Shown: positions 44,904 through 54,067 of the stretch, piece after piece | Numbering within the stretch: position 1 is the first letter of the stretch | How the letters are laid out: each line of letters opens with the position of its first letter | Assembly (NCBI RefSeq): GCF_008477545.1 | Contig: NZ_VORA01000002.1 | Location: forward strand, 682,001 to 746,000 | DNA: 64,000 nt | Origin: Roseibium aestuarii | Lineage (GTDB): Bacteria > Pseudomonadota > Alphaproteobacteria > Rhizobiales > Stappiaceae | Reading direction: 5' to 3' | Translations under genes and position numbers: made by a program | The notes under the pieces: model-generated | Database searches by the model: none | What the model saw: the letters and a program-made list of their open reading frames with translations, nothing else | What the model was told of the DNA's origin: nothing

Positions 44904-45058
44904 ATTGCACTTGACTGCAATTTGCCGGGATTCCCGCTCGAGAACCTTCCGCAATTCCCCGAGATCGCATTGCACACCGGATTTAATGCAACGCAATAAA
45001 AATAATATGTCGTTTGTCGGACAATAGGCAAACTCCTCAGTGCATTGCTGCAACTGCA
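44904..45058. repeat. cluster of TTGCA/TGCAA motifs
   Basis: ATTGCA-N6-TGCAAT is an inverted repeat at 44904-44921. TTGCA at 44970-44974 and TGCAA at 44987-44991 follow, then TGCATTGCTGCAACTGCA at 45041-45058. The density looks non-random; a second regulator may bind here. Confidence 0.4.
45014..45024. promoter_or_regulatory. GntR-type operator, copy 1
   Basis: TTGTCGGACAA, a perfect palindrome apart from its central base, matching the TTGTCNGACAA core bound by many FCD-type GntR regulators. It lies 141 bp before the regulator start, near the probable promoter. Confidence 0.65.
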
Positions 45059-45133
45059 CAGTAAGTGTCAGATTTTCGAGTGTATCACGGGCCATTTCAG
45101 CCGCTTGACCTGCTTCTTTTACGCATGGCAGCT

Positions 45134-45146
45134 TTTGTCCGACAAA
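45134..45146. promoter_or_regulatory. GntR-type operator, copy 2
   Basis: TTTGTCCGACAAA, the same palindrome as at 45014, lying 19 bp before the regulator ATG. It suits autoregulation. Confidence 0.65.
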
Positions 45147-45164
45147 TGAAACCGGGCAGGCAGC

Positions 45165-45935
45165 ATGACCGCGGCACGTTACAACAAGATCAAGGTTCCC
45201 TCTGCCTACCAGATGGTGGCCGAAGCCATCGAGCGGGAGATCATGTCCGGCCGCCTGCGCCCCGGAGACCAGGTGGGCACGGAAGCGGAGCTGGTACGCC
45301 AGTTCGGCGTGAACCGTTCGACCGTTCGCGAAGGCATCCGGCTGCTGGAGCAGAGCGGACTGGTTCAGCGCGAGGCCGGCCGCAAGCTGCATGTCTGCCC
45401 GCCACGCTATCGCAACCTGTCCAGCCGCATGAGCCGCGCCCTCGTCCTCGGCCAGGTCACCTTTCGCGAGGTCTTTGACGCCACGCTGGTTCTGGAAATC
45501 ATGTCCGTCGAGGCAGCCATCGACCACGCGACCGACAGCCACATCAAGGCGCTCGAAGCCAACCAGCGCAGCGCCGAGAGCGAGATCGACCACGCCGATC
45601 CCAGCCGCATCGCCCAGCTCGACACGGACTTCCACGCCCTGCTGGCCCGCGCCTCCGGCAACCGGGTTCTCGAATTGGCCCGCGAGCCCTCGGCCCTGCT
45701 GATCTTCCCGACCAGCGAGCTGATCTGCCGCCGGGTGCCGGAAGGGGCCGGCCGCATGATCCGCGCCCATCGGGAGCTGATCGACGCCCTGCGCGCCCGG
45801 GACAAGACCCGCGCCGCCACCTGGATGAAGCGCCACGTGGAGGACTGGAAGAAGGGCTTCGAACGGGCAGGCCGCGACATGGACGAACCGGTGGAACGGG
45901 TGATCGAGCGTCTGGCGCCTGCGGCGCTGTTCTGA
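45165..45935 (+). CDS. GntR-family (FadR/FCD) regulator
   Basis: 256 residues from ATG at 45165. Winged helix: YQMVAEAIEREIMSGRLRPGDQ, then LVRQFGVNRSTVREGIRLLEQSGLVQREAG. The C-terminal FCD domain includes LDTDFHALLARASGN and a late HRELIDALRARDKTRAATWMKRHVEDW. Two TTGTCSGACAA palindromes lie upstream. It probably controls itself and the livGHMKF-ligase operon that starts 85 bp (leader ORF) to 198 bp (livG) downstream. Confidence 0.87.
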   Translation: MTAARYNKIKVPSAYQMVAEAIEREIMSGRLRPGDQVGTEAELVRQFGVNRSTVREGIRLLEQSGLVQREAGRKLHVCPPRYRNLSSRMSRALVLGQVTFREVFDATLVLEIMSVEAAIDHATDSHIKALEANQRSAESEIDHADPSRIAQLDTDFHALLARASGNRVLELAREPSALLIFPTSELICRRVPEGAGRMIRAHRELIDALRARDKTRAATWMKRHVEDWKKGFERAGRDMDEPVERVIERLAPAALF

Positions 45936-46020
45936 AGGACAACAAGGCCCCGCCCCGGCAACGGAGGCGGAGCGCATCCGGTCGCGGGGAGGCGGCCGGA
46001 GGCAATGGGGAGGAAAAGTA

Positions 46021-46137
46021 ATGACGTCAGCCAGCCGTTTCACGGCAGGACGAAAGGCCGCCGGAACAGGCCCCGCCGCCCGTCGGACCGCAGCCGCGAC
46101 ATGCGGGAGCGCGCCGCTTCGTGGAGAACGGGCATGA
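46021..46137 (+). CDS. putative 38-codon leader ORF coupled to livG
   Basis: GGGGAGGA lies 6-7 nt before an ATG at 46021, one of the best ribosome binding sites in the region. The frame codes 38 residues, rich in Arg and Ala (MTSASRFTAGRKAAG at the start), and its TGA overlaps the livG ATG at 46134 (ATGA). The livG frame itself is open further upstream but has no comparable site. A coupled leader peptide is plausible; the peptide itself may have no function. Confidence 0.4.
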   Translation: MTSASRFTAGRKAAGTGPAARRTAAATCGSAPLRGERA

Positions 46138-47030
46138 GCGCGCCCGTTTCCCTGAAGCCGCACCGCGGCGCCGCCACGCAGGCAGAAGCCGCGCGCAAAG
46201 GCGCCCCGTCCGGCGCTGCCGCCAGCCTGGAGGTGGAGGGCGTCTCCCTGTCCTTCGGCGGAGTAAAGGCGCTGCGCGACGTGTCCTTCAGCGTCGCCCC
46301 CGGCTCCATCACGGCCCTGATCGGGCCGAACGGTGCGGGCAAGACCTCCATGTTCAACTGCATCTCGGGCTTCTACAAGCCGCAGCAGGGCACGATCCGC
46401 TACAACGGCGAGGACATCACCCGCATGCACCCGCCCCACCGGGCCCGCATCGGCTTTGCCCGCACCTTCCAGAACATCGCCCTGTTCCGGGGCATGACCG
46501 TGCTCGACAACATCAAGCTCGGCCGCCACGCCCACCTGAAGACCAACATCCTCGACGCCTTCGCCTATTGGGGCCGCGCCGCGCGCGAGGAGATGGAGCT
46601 GCGCCGGGACGTGGAAGAACGCATCATCGATTTCCTCGAGATCAACCACATCCGCAACATGCCGGTGGCCGCCCTCTCCTACGGCCTGCAGAAGCGGGTG
46701 GAGCTGGCCCGCGCCCTCGCCATGCATCCGCGCATCCTGCTTCTCGACGAGCCGGTCGCGGGCATGAACCGGGAAGAGACCGAGGACATGGCCCGCTTCA
46801 TCCTCGACGTGAAGGAGGAATGGGGCACGACGATCCTCATGGTCGAGCACGACATGGGCATGGTCATGGACATCTCCGACCACGTGGTGGTGCTGAACTT
46901 CGGCGAAGTCATCGCCAGCGGCCTGCCCCACGAGGTTCAGGGCAACGCCCAGGTGGCCGAGGCCTATCTGGGCGCCGGCGAACCGGCAGCCATCAAGGAA
47001 AAGATCCACAAGCGGGCGAGCGTGGCATGA
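46134..47030 (+). CDS. Liv-type ABC ATPase, LivG-like
   Basis: 298 residues from ATG at 46134 (GGAG 9 nt upstream). A 35-residue Ala-rich N-terminal tail precedes the ATPase domain. Walker A GPNGAGKTS, signature LSYGLQKRVELARALA, Walker B LLLDEPVAGM, H-loop MVEHDMGM. The middle insert (GRHAHLKTNILDAFAYWGRA) is the LivG-type helical arm. First full-size gene of a six-gene operon. Confidence 0.9.
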   Translation: MSAPVSLKPHRGAATQAEAARKGAPSGAAASLEVEGVSLSFGGVKALRDVSFSVAPGSITALIGPNGAGKTSMFNCISGFYKPQQGTIRYNGEDITRMHPPHRARIGFARTFQNIALFRGMTVLDNIKLGRHAHLKTNILDAFAYWGRAAREEMELRRDVEERIIDFLEINHIRNMPVAALSYGLQKRVELARALAMHPRILLLDEPVAGMNREETEDMARFILDVKEEWGTTILMVEHDMGMVMDISDHVVVLNFGEVIASGLPHEVQGNAQVAEAYLGAGEPAAIKEKIHKRASVA

Positions 47031-47908
47031 GCGACCTTCTCTTCTTCACCGAAGTCACCCTGGCGGGACTGGGCGCAGGCGCCCTTCTCTCCCTCACCGC
47101 GCTGGCCTTCGTGCTGATCTACAAGGCAACCCGGGTGATCAACCTGGCCGTCGGCGAGATCGTCATGCTCGGCGCCTATCTGTTCTTCGCCTTTGCCGCG
47201 GGCCTCGGCCTTCCGGCCTGGGTGGCGATCGTCCTGTCGATCGCCGGCGGCGGTCTGGTCGGCGCGATCCTGGAGCGTGGCCTGATCCGGCCCATGCTTG
47301 GCGAGAACCCGATCTCGGTCTTCATGGTGACCATCGGCATCGGATCGGTGGTCGTCGGCCTCGTCGAACTGCTCTGGGGAACGGAACCGCGCGCCCTCCC
47401 GGCCTTCCTTGGCAACCAACCGATCTTCCTGGGCGAGGCCTACGTCTCGCGCAAGATCGCCATCGCCTTCCTTGTCTCCGCCGTGGTCATCGCCGGCTTC
47501 GTCCTGCTCTTCCGCTTCTGGCGCGGCGGAGTTGCCCTGCGTGCCACGGCCTCCGACCAGGCGGCCGCCTATTCCTGCGGCATCAACGTGCCCGGTGTCT
47601 TCTCCGTCGCCTGGATCATCGGCTGCGCCACCGCAGCCGGGGCGGGCATCCTGCTCGGATCCATCGGCGGCATTTCGCCCGCCATGGGCGTCTTCGGCCT
47701 GTCTGCCCTGGTCGTCGTCATCGTCGGCGGGCTGGACTCCATCGCGGGCGCCCTCATCGGCGGCCTGCTGATCGGCGTCTTCGAGGCCTGGGCCGGCACC
47801 TACCTGGGCGGCGAATACAAGATCGTCACCACCTTCGGGATCCTCATCGCGATGCTGATGATCCGCCCCTACGGCCTGTTCGGCACAACCGAGATCGAGC
47901 GTCTGTGA
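47027..47908 (+). CDS. Liv-type ABC permease, LivH-like
   Basis: 293 residues from ATG at 47027, overlapping livG by ATGA. Helical throughout; LIYKATRVINLAVGEIVMLGAY and the late VVVIVGGLDSIAGALIGGLLIGVFE are LivH features. Forms the import channel with the LivM-like protein encoded 1 bp downstream. Confidence 0.9.
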   Translation: MSDLLFFTEVTLAGLGAGALLSLTALAFVLIYKATRVINLAVGEIVMLGAYLFFAFAAGLGLPAWVAIVLSIAGGGLVGAILERGLIRPMLGENPISVFMVTIGIGSVVVGLVELLWGTEPRALPAFLGNQPIFLGEAYVSRKIAIAFLVSAVVIAGFVLLFRFWRGGVALRATASDQAAAYSCGINVPGVFSVAWIIGCATAAGAGILLGSIGGISPAMGVFGLSALVVVIVGGLDSIAGALIGGLLIGVFEAWAGTYLGGEYKIVTTFGILIAMLMIRPYGLFGTTEIERL

Positions 47909-47909
47909 C

Positions 47910-48953
47910 ATGTTGATTGGTACCGCAAAACACAGCTACCGGGCCGACGAGGCTCTCCTGACCACCAGCCCCCAGCGGCTCTGGATGGCGATCCTGCTGA
48001 TCGCCCTCGCCCTGGCACCCCTGGCACTCGACAACTACTGGCTCTATCTCGCCTGCCTCGTGTCGATCAACGTGGCCAGTGCCACCGGGCTCAACATCCT
48101 CACCGGGTTCACCGGTCTGGTGAGCATCGGCCAGGCGGCCTTCATGGCGGTCGGCGCCTATACGGTGGCCGTGCTGGAAGCCCGCACCGGCCTGCCTTTC
48201 CTCGTCAATCTGGTGGTTGGCGGGGCGGTGGCAGCCTGCGTCGGACTGGTCGTCGGCCTGCCCAGCCTGCGGGTGAAGGGGCTCTATCTCGCCATCGCGA
48301 CGATCGCCGCCTCCTTCATCCTGCACTTCGTCTTCGTCAACTGGCAGAGCGTCACCAACGGCAATTCCGGCATCAACGTCACCCCAGCCAGCCTCTTCGG
48401 CGTCGAGCTGACGGACTATGTCCACCTCTACTATGTCTTCGTGCCGATCACCGCGCTGATGGTGCTTGGGGCAGCCAATCTCTTCCGCACCCGCATCGGC
48501 CGCGCCTTCATCGCCATCCGAGACCGGGACATCTCGGCCGAAGTGCTGGGGATCTCCCTGCTGCGCTACAAGCTTCTGAGCTTCGCCGTCTCGTCCTTCT
48601 ATGCGGGCGTCGCCGGGGGCATGTGGGCCTATTTCTTCCGGGTCGTCACCCCGGAAAGCTTCCCCTTCATCTACTCCATCTTCTTCCTCGCAGCGATCAT
48701 CGTGGGCGGCATGGGCACCATCCTGGGCGGCGTCGTCGGCGCCGTCTTCATGACCCTTGTCCCCGAGTTGCTGCGCTTCGCGGTGGAGTGGCTGACCACG
48801 ATCTTTCCGAATGCGGTCACCGCACTCTCGCCCATTCGGACCATCGTTTTCGGCGCCCTGATCATCGGCTTTCTCATCGCGGAGCCCAAGGGACTGGCCG
48901 AAATCATCCAGAGGATCCGCAGGTTCTTCCACCTTTGGCCCTTCCGGAAATGA
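47910..48953 (+). CDS. Liv-type ABC permease, LivM-like
   Basis: 347 residues from ATG at 47910. LNILTGFTGLVSIGQAAFMAVGAY, LRVKGLYLAIATIAASFI and AAIIVGGMGTILGGVVGAVF are LivM hallmarks. The C-terminal FRK-rich tail is cytoplasmic. It is followed after 39 bp by the binding-protein gene. Confidence 0.91.
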   Translation: MLIGTAKHSYRADEALLTTSPQRLWMAILLIALALAPLALDNYWLYLACLVSINVASATGLNILTGFTGLVSIGQAAFMAVGAYTVAVLEARTGLPFLVNLVVGGAVAACVGLVVGLPSLRVKGLYLAIATIAASFILHFVFVNWQSVTNGNSGINVTPASLFGVELTDYVHLYYVFVPITALMVLGAANLFRTRIGRAFIAIRDRDISAEVLGISLLRYKLLSFAVSSFYAGVAGGMWAYFFRVVTPESFPFIYSIFFLAAIIVGGMGTILGGVVGAVFMTLVPELLRFAVEWLTTIFPNAVTALSPIRTIVFGALIIGFLIAEPKGLAEIIQRIRRFFHLWPFRK

Positions 48954-48992
48954 CAAAAACAGACGTGGGAACATCTCGAGGAGGAATTTGAA

Positions 48993-50168
48993 ATGATGAA
49001 ATTCTCAAGAAGACTGGTTCTGGCCGTATCGACGGCGCTCACCCTGTCCCTCGGCGCGAGCCTGCCGGCCCTGTCCGCCGACGAGATCGTCATCGCGGGC
49101 TCCCTGCCGCTCACCGGCATGTTCGGCTTCGCCGGCGTCGGCGTGGAAGCCGGCATCCAAGACTACGTGAAGATGATCAACGAAGAAGGCGGCATCGCGG
49201 GACGCCAGCTTCGCTTCGTCTACGAGGACACGGCCTACAAGGTCGACGCCTCGGTGGCCGCCTTCAACAAGCTGAACAGCCAGGAAGAGATCCACTTCTA
49301 CTACGGCGACAGCACGGGCTTCGCCAAGACCATCAATCCGGAACTCAACCGCATGGGCTCCATCCTGATGGCCGGCACCTCCTATGCCAGCGAGCTCAAT
49401 GACCCGGCGACCTATCCCTTCCAGTTCATGGCCGGGCCGGACTACACGGAAATGACCGGCATCCTGCTGGAATACATCGCCAAGGAAAAGCCGGGCGCCA
49501 AGATCGTCCTCGTCAACTCCGACACCGAATTCGGCCGTGATCCGATTGCCGGCACCAAGGCCCGCGCCCAGGAGCTTGGGCTGGAAATCGTCGAGGAAAT
49601 CATCACCCCGCCGACGGCCGTCGATGTCTCCACCGAGGTGCTCAAGCTGCGCCGCGCCCGGCCCGACTACGCCATCTTCCACGGCTACCTTCTGGCCCCG
49701 ATCCCCGAATTCATGAGCCAGGCCAAGCAGCTTGGTCTCGACACCAAGTTCATGGGCACCTTCTGGTCCATGGACCCGGGCTCCTGGGCCAAGGTCGGTG
49801 ATGTCGCCAACGGCTACATGGGCGTGATGCCCTATCGCTATGCCGACGATGAGGCCGACGATGCGCCGATGCTGGACCGCATCCGCCAGATGCGCCCCGA
49901 CTACCGCTCGACCCCCTACATGCAGGGCTTCCTCACCGCCATGCTCTTCTCCGAAGCCGCCAAGCGCACGCTCGAGGCCGGCAAGGAGCTCAATGGTGAG
50001 AACCTGAAGGCTGCCCTGAACACCATCAAGGACTTCGACACCGGCGGTATCATCGGCAAGCCGATCACCATCAGCGGCAACTCCATCCCGGTGGGCCGCA
50101 TCTACACCTACAACGCCGCGACCCAGAAGATGGACCCGGCGTCCGACTGGATCAGCCTGCAGGAGTAA
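48993..50168 (+). CDS. Liv-type ABC transporter substrate-binding protein
   Basis: 391 residues from ATG at 48993 (ATG at 48996 equally possible), with GAGGAGG 10 nt upstream. Sec signal MMKFSRRLVLAVSTALTLSLG ... ALSADE. The mature fold (VIAGSLPLTGMFGFAGVGVEAG, VNEEGGIAGRQL-like) is type I periplasmic binding. Unlike most binding-protein genes in this window it is not followed by a hairpin; livF begins 5 bp later. Probable ligand: an aromatic, alicyclic or fatty acid, from the ligase in the operon. Confidence 0.9.
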   Translation: MMKFSRRLVLAVSTALTLSLGASLPALSADEIVIAGSLPLTGMFGFAGVGVEAGIQDYVKMINEEGGIAGRQLRFVYEDTAYKVDASVAAFNKLNSQEEIHFYYGDSTGFAKTINPELNRMGSILMAGTSYASELNDPATYPFQFMAGPDYTEMTGILLEYIAKEKPGAKIVLVNSDTEFGRDPIAGTKARAQELGLEIVEEIITPPTAVDVSTEVLKLRRARPDYAIFHGYLLAPIPEFMSQAKQLGLDTKFMGTFWSMDPGSWAKVGDVANGYMGVMPYRYADDEADDAPMLDRIRQMRPDYRSTPYMQGFLTAMLFSEAAKRTLEAGKELNGENLKAALNTIKDFDTGGIIGKPITISGNSIPVGRIYTYNAATQKMDPASDWISLQE

Positions 50169-50173
50169 GACGC

Positions 50174-50983
<810 letters not shown>

Positions 50984-50993
50984 GGGTTTGCAC

Positions 50994-52802
50994 ATGACAT
51001 CCGAGCTCCCCGCCCTGACCCTTCCCCAGATGCTGCGCGAACAGGCCGCGCGCCATCCGGACCGGATCGCCCTTCTGCAGAAGGACTTCGGCATCTGGAA
51101 CCCGATCACCTGGAAGGCCTATTTCGACCGCGCCTGTCTGGTCGGGCACGGCCTGGCCGCCCTGGGCGTCGAGACCGGAGGCCATGTGGCTATCCTGTCC
51201 GAGAACCGGGCCGAGTGGGTTCTCGGCCAGCTCGGCACCGAGGCGATCGGCGCCATCGCCATCGGCGTCTATCCCACCAGTCCGGCCAATGAGGTCGCCT
51301 ATGTGCTGGAACATTCCGACACCGAGGTGATCATCTGCGAGGATCAGGAACAGCTCGACAAGGTGATGGAGGTGCGCGACCAGCTGCCTCTGCTGCGCCG
51401 GATCGTGGTCGTGGAAACCAAGGGCCTGAGAGCCTATTCGACCGATTTCGTCATGTCCTTCGACCGTCTGGAACAGCTGGGCGCGAGCCACCGGGACGAG
51501 AACCCGGGACTGATCGACGCGCGTCTTGCCGCCCAGACCCTCGAGGATGTGGCGCTGATGATCTACACCTCCGGCTCCACCGGCAAGCCCAAGGGCGCCA
51601 TGCTGACCTATCGCGGCATCCGTGCCCAGGCGGTGGCCATGGTGGCCTGCATCGGCGCGACGCCCGCCTCCTCCCATCTTTCCTATCTGCCGCTCTGCCA
51701 TGTGGCCGAACAGATCTGCACCACCATGACACCGATCTATGTGGGCTACCGGGTCTGCTTCGGGGAATCCCTGCGCACCGTGCAGGAAGACCTGCGCGAG
51801 CTGGCGCCCTCCATGTTCCTCGGCGTGCCGCGCATCTGGGAGAAGCTCCACTCCTCCATCTACATCCGCATGCTGGAGGCCGGAGGCTACCGCAAGGCGC
51901 TTTTCGACCTGGCCTGCCGCCTGTGCGAACCCTTTGCCGAAGTGCCCAGGGCCGAGCGCAGCCTGACCCAGCATCTCACCTATCTCGTCTGCTACCTGCT
52001 CGTCTTCCGCGCCCTGCAGAATTACATCGGCCTGCGCCGCGCGTCCGTCGCCATGACCGGAGCGGCGCCGATCTCGCCCAAGATCGTCCGCTTCTTCCGC
52101 ACGCTCGGCGTTCCGCTGATCGAGGTCTACGGCATGACCGAGTGCAGCGGCATTGTGCTGGGCCAGACCCTCGACCGGCTCGACTCCGGCTCCGTCGGCA
52201 TTCCGGTGCGCGGAGTGGATGCGCGGGTCGGGGACAACGGGGAGCTGCTGATCCGCGGCGACGTGGTCTTCAAGGGCTATTACAAGAACCCGGGCGCGAC
52301 CGAGGCCACCATCCGGGACGGTTGGCTGCACACCGGTGACGTGGTGAAGGTGGAAGACGGCCAGTTCCGCATCGTCGACCGTCTGAAGGACATCATGATC
52401 ACCGCCGGCGGCAAGAACCTAAGCCCTTCGGAGATCGAGAACACCGTCAAGAGCAGCCCCTTCATCAAGGAATGCATCGTCATCGGCGAGGCCCGCAAAT
52501 ATGTCTCCGCCCTGATCCAGATCGATTTCGAGACCGTGGGACGGTGGGCCGAGGAGAAGAACATCTCCTTCACCAATTTCCGCAACCTGTCGGAAAACCC
52601 GGCTGTCCGCGCGCTGGTGGAAACGGAGATCAATGCGGCCAACAGCCAGCTTGCCCAGGTGGCCCATATCCGCAAGTTCTATCTCCTGAGCAAGGAGCTG
52701 GACCATGACGACGACGAGGTGACCGCAACCATGAAGGTGCGCCGGTCCAACATCCAGACCAAATACGCCAGCGAGATCGCCTCGCTTTACAGCGCCGCCT
52801 GA
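50994..52802 (+). CDS. FadD-like long-chain acyl-CoA synthetase
   Basis: 602 residues from ATG at 50994 (TTG at 50988 also in frame). ANL motifs: IYTSGSTGKPKGAML, EVYGMTECSG, GWLHTGDVVKVEDGQFRIVDRLKDIMITAGGKNLSPSEIEN. The C-terminal region HDDDEVTATMKVRRSNI resembles the long-chain/bile-acid AMP-ligase group (FAA1-like), not the aromatic-acid ligases. It is last in the liv operon, so it probably activates the imported acid. Substrate uncertain. Confidence 0.88.
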   Translation: MTSELPALTLPQMLREQAARHPDRIALLQKDFGIWNPITWKAYFDRACLVGHGLAALGVETGGHVAILSENRAEWVLGQLGTEAIGAIAIGVYPTSPANEVAYVLEHSDTEVIICEDQEQLDKVMEVRDQLPLLRRIVVVETKGLRAYSTDFVMSFDRLEQLGASHRDENPGLIDARLAAQTLEDVALMIYTSGSTGKPKGAMLTYRGIRAQAVAMVACIGATPASSHLSYLPLCHVAEQICTTMTPIYVGYRVCFGESLRTVQEDLRELAPSMFLGVPRIWEKLHSSIYIRMLEAGGYRKALFDLACRLCEPFAEVPRAERSLTQHLTYLVCYLLVFRALQNYIGLRRASVAMTGAAPISPKIVRFFRTLGVPLIEVYGMTECSGIVLGQTLDRLDSGSVGIPVRGVDARVGDNGELLIRGDVVFKGYYKNPGATEATIRDGWLHTGDVVKVEDGQFRIVDRLKDIMITAGGKNLSPSEIENTVKSSPFIKECIVIGEARKYVSALIQIDFETVGRWAEEKNISFTNFRNLSENPAVRALVETEINAANSQLAQVAHIRKFYLLSKELDHDDDEVTATMKVRRSNIQTKYASEIASLYSAA

Positions 52803-52810
52803 AAAACAGC

Positions 52811-52839
52811 CCCCGGGCGCGAGATCCTCTCGCCCGGGG
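52811..52839. terminator. hairpin between convergent genes
   Basis: CCCCGGGCG pairs with CGCCCGGGG, a 9-bp stem with an 11-nt loop, directly after the ligase stop codon and before the end of the leftward yeeE-like gene. Useful for both directions. Confidence 0.6.
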
Positions 52840-52861
52840 CTTCCGGCCGATCCTGCGGGTC

Positions 52862-53923
52862 CTAGGGGTTGGCCCTGCCTTCGCCGCCGATCAGCCGGTC
52901 GGTGATCCCCGCCGCAAGCCAGATCGCCGCCAGCGTGATCCACGCAGTCACCGCAAAGACAGAAGCGCCCGTGACGCCCGCCCCCACCGCGCAGCCGCCT
53001 GCCAGCATGCCGCCAAAGCCCATGAGGGCCGCCCCGGCCATGTAGCGGGCCATGGACCTGCCGCCCTCGAAGCCCTGAAGTACCAGCTCGCGACTGAACC
53101 AGGCCGCCAGGAAGGAGCCAAGAAAGACACCCGGCACCAGCCCGATGTCGAAGTCGAGGATCTCCCCCGGAGGCGACAGCAGCAGCATCAGCGTGTCGGC
53201 GGACGGACCGGTGAAGGTCACAGCTTCCACCTGCACGGGATCGAAGGCCTGACGTGCCATGGCAGAGGTAAACCACCAGGCGAGCGGAATGGCCGCCCCC
53301 GCCCCGACGGCGGCACAAAGCCGCCAGAGGCCCATCCGGCTGCGCCAGGCATAAAAGACCCCGGCCAGCGCCCAGACCCCGCCAATGGCAAAGGCCCCGC
53401 CGGTGCTCAGGCCCAGATGGACCAGAAGATCATTGCCGCCGATGTCGCCGGTGGTCCACAGGCCCGCAAGGCTCTCGCGCAAGGGGCGCAACAGCCCGCG
53501 CAGGCTCGCCTGTGCCATCACCGCAAAGACCAGACCGGACAGCAGCGCACGCAGGTTTCCCGTGGCCGAGAGCACCAGCAGCCGGCTGGCACACCCGCGC
53601 GCCATCACCATGCCCGCTCCGAACATCAACCCGCCAAGCAAGGCGCCCGACAGGCTCTGGGGAGATGCCAGTTGCCGCGCCTCTTCCGCCTGAACCTCAC
53701 CAAGGCTGACGAGCGCCTGGGTTCCCAGCAGCGCGGTGGAGAAGACCAGAAGCCAGATGGGCAGCCGGTCGCCGACCCGTCCGCGCGCGAACTCCAGCGA
53801 GGCAGCGCGCAGACAGAACCGGCTCTGCTGGGCAAACGCCCCGAAGGCCACGCCCACGAGCAAGCCGCCCAGCGCCAAAACCCAGGGTTCCGGCAGACGT
53901 TCCAGCAGGAAGGACAGATCCAT
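52862..53923 (-). CDS. YeeE/YedE-family sulfur-compound transporter
   Basis: 353 residues, about ten hydrophobic helices in two homologous halves. The conserved Cys motifs of the family are present: QQSRFCLRAASLEF, ARGCASRLLVLSATGNLRAL and LAGGCAVGAGVTGAS. Members (TsuA in E. coli and Spirochaeta) import thiosulfate by relaying it along these Cys residues. Divergent from the metallo-hydrolase gene and next to the sox genes, so it probably moves thiosulfate or sulfide-derived sulfur. Confidence 0.9.
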   Translation of the reverse strand: MDLSFLLERLPEPWVLALGGLLVGVAFGAFAQQSRFCLRAASLEFARGRVGDRLPIWLLVFSTALLGTQALVSLGEVQAEEARQLASPQSLSGALLGGLMFGAGMVMARGCASRLLVLSATGNLRALLSGLVFAVMAQASLRGLLRPLRESLAGLWTTGDIGGNDLLVHLGLSTGGAFAIGGVWALAGVFYAWRSRMGLWRLCAAVGAGAAIPLAWWFTSAMARQAFDPVQVEAVTFTGPSADTLMLLLSPPGEILDFDIGLVPGVFLGSFLAAWFSRELVLQGFEGGRSMARYMAGAALMGFGGMLAGGCAVGAGVTGASVFAVTAWITLAAIWLAAGITDRLIGGEGRANP

Positions 53924-54045
53924 CGGCAGGCTCCCGTATCAGTGATCGCTTCTGGGGCGCTCTCCGCGCAGCGCGTCTTCACGGAAGCCACGTTGACGTC
54001 GGGTCTCATTGACCTGGGTCAACAAAACATAGATATATTCATGAA

Positions 54046-54054
54046 TTTGAATGT
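54046..54054. promoter_or_regulatory. SoxR-type half site before the metallo-hydrolase gene
   Basis: TTTGAATGT lies in an AT-rich segment (54030-54056) that also has the palindrome ATTCATGAAT at 54037. The same core occurs on the minus strand at 58727-58746 and, as TTTGAATAT, at 57245-57266. Possible ArsR-type SoxR target controlling this gene and the divergent transporter. Confidence 0.45.
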
Positions 54055-54067
54055 ATGGGAGGTCAAC

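Larger units (their letters stand above)
44496..45164. other. 669-bp intergenic region with regulatory repeats, no gene seen
   Basis: Open frames here on both strands are of biased Arg/Pro/Ala composition and look non-coding. The stretch holds a terminator at 44514-44536, a cluster of TTGCA/TGCAA motifs at 44904-45058, and two GntR-type palindromes. It is notably AT-rich around 44980-45010 (probable promoter). Confidence 0.65.

Noticed and set aside
44817..47009. 730-residue minus-strand open frame over the GntR and livG genes
   Set aside because: High-GC shadow frame without domains; the plus strand holds two clear genes and operators.
53417..54067. Upstream extension of the metallo-hydrolase frame
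   Set aside because: It runs antisense through the YeeE-like gene; the Tat signal and ribosome site place the start at 54068.
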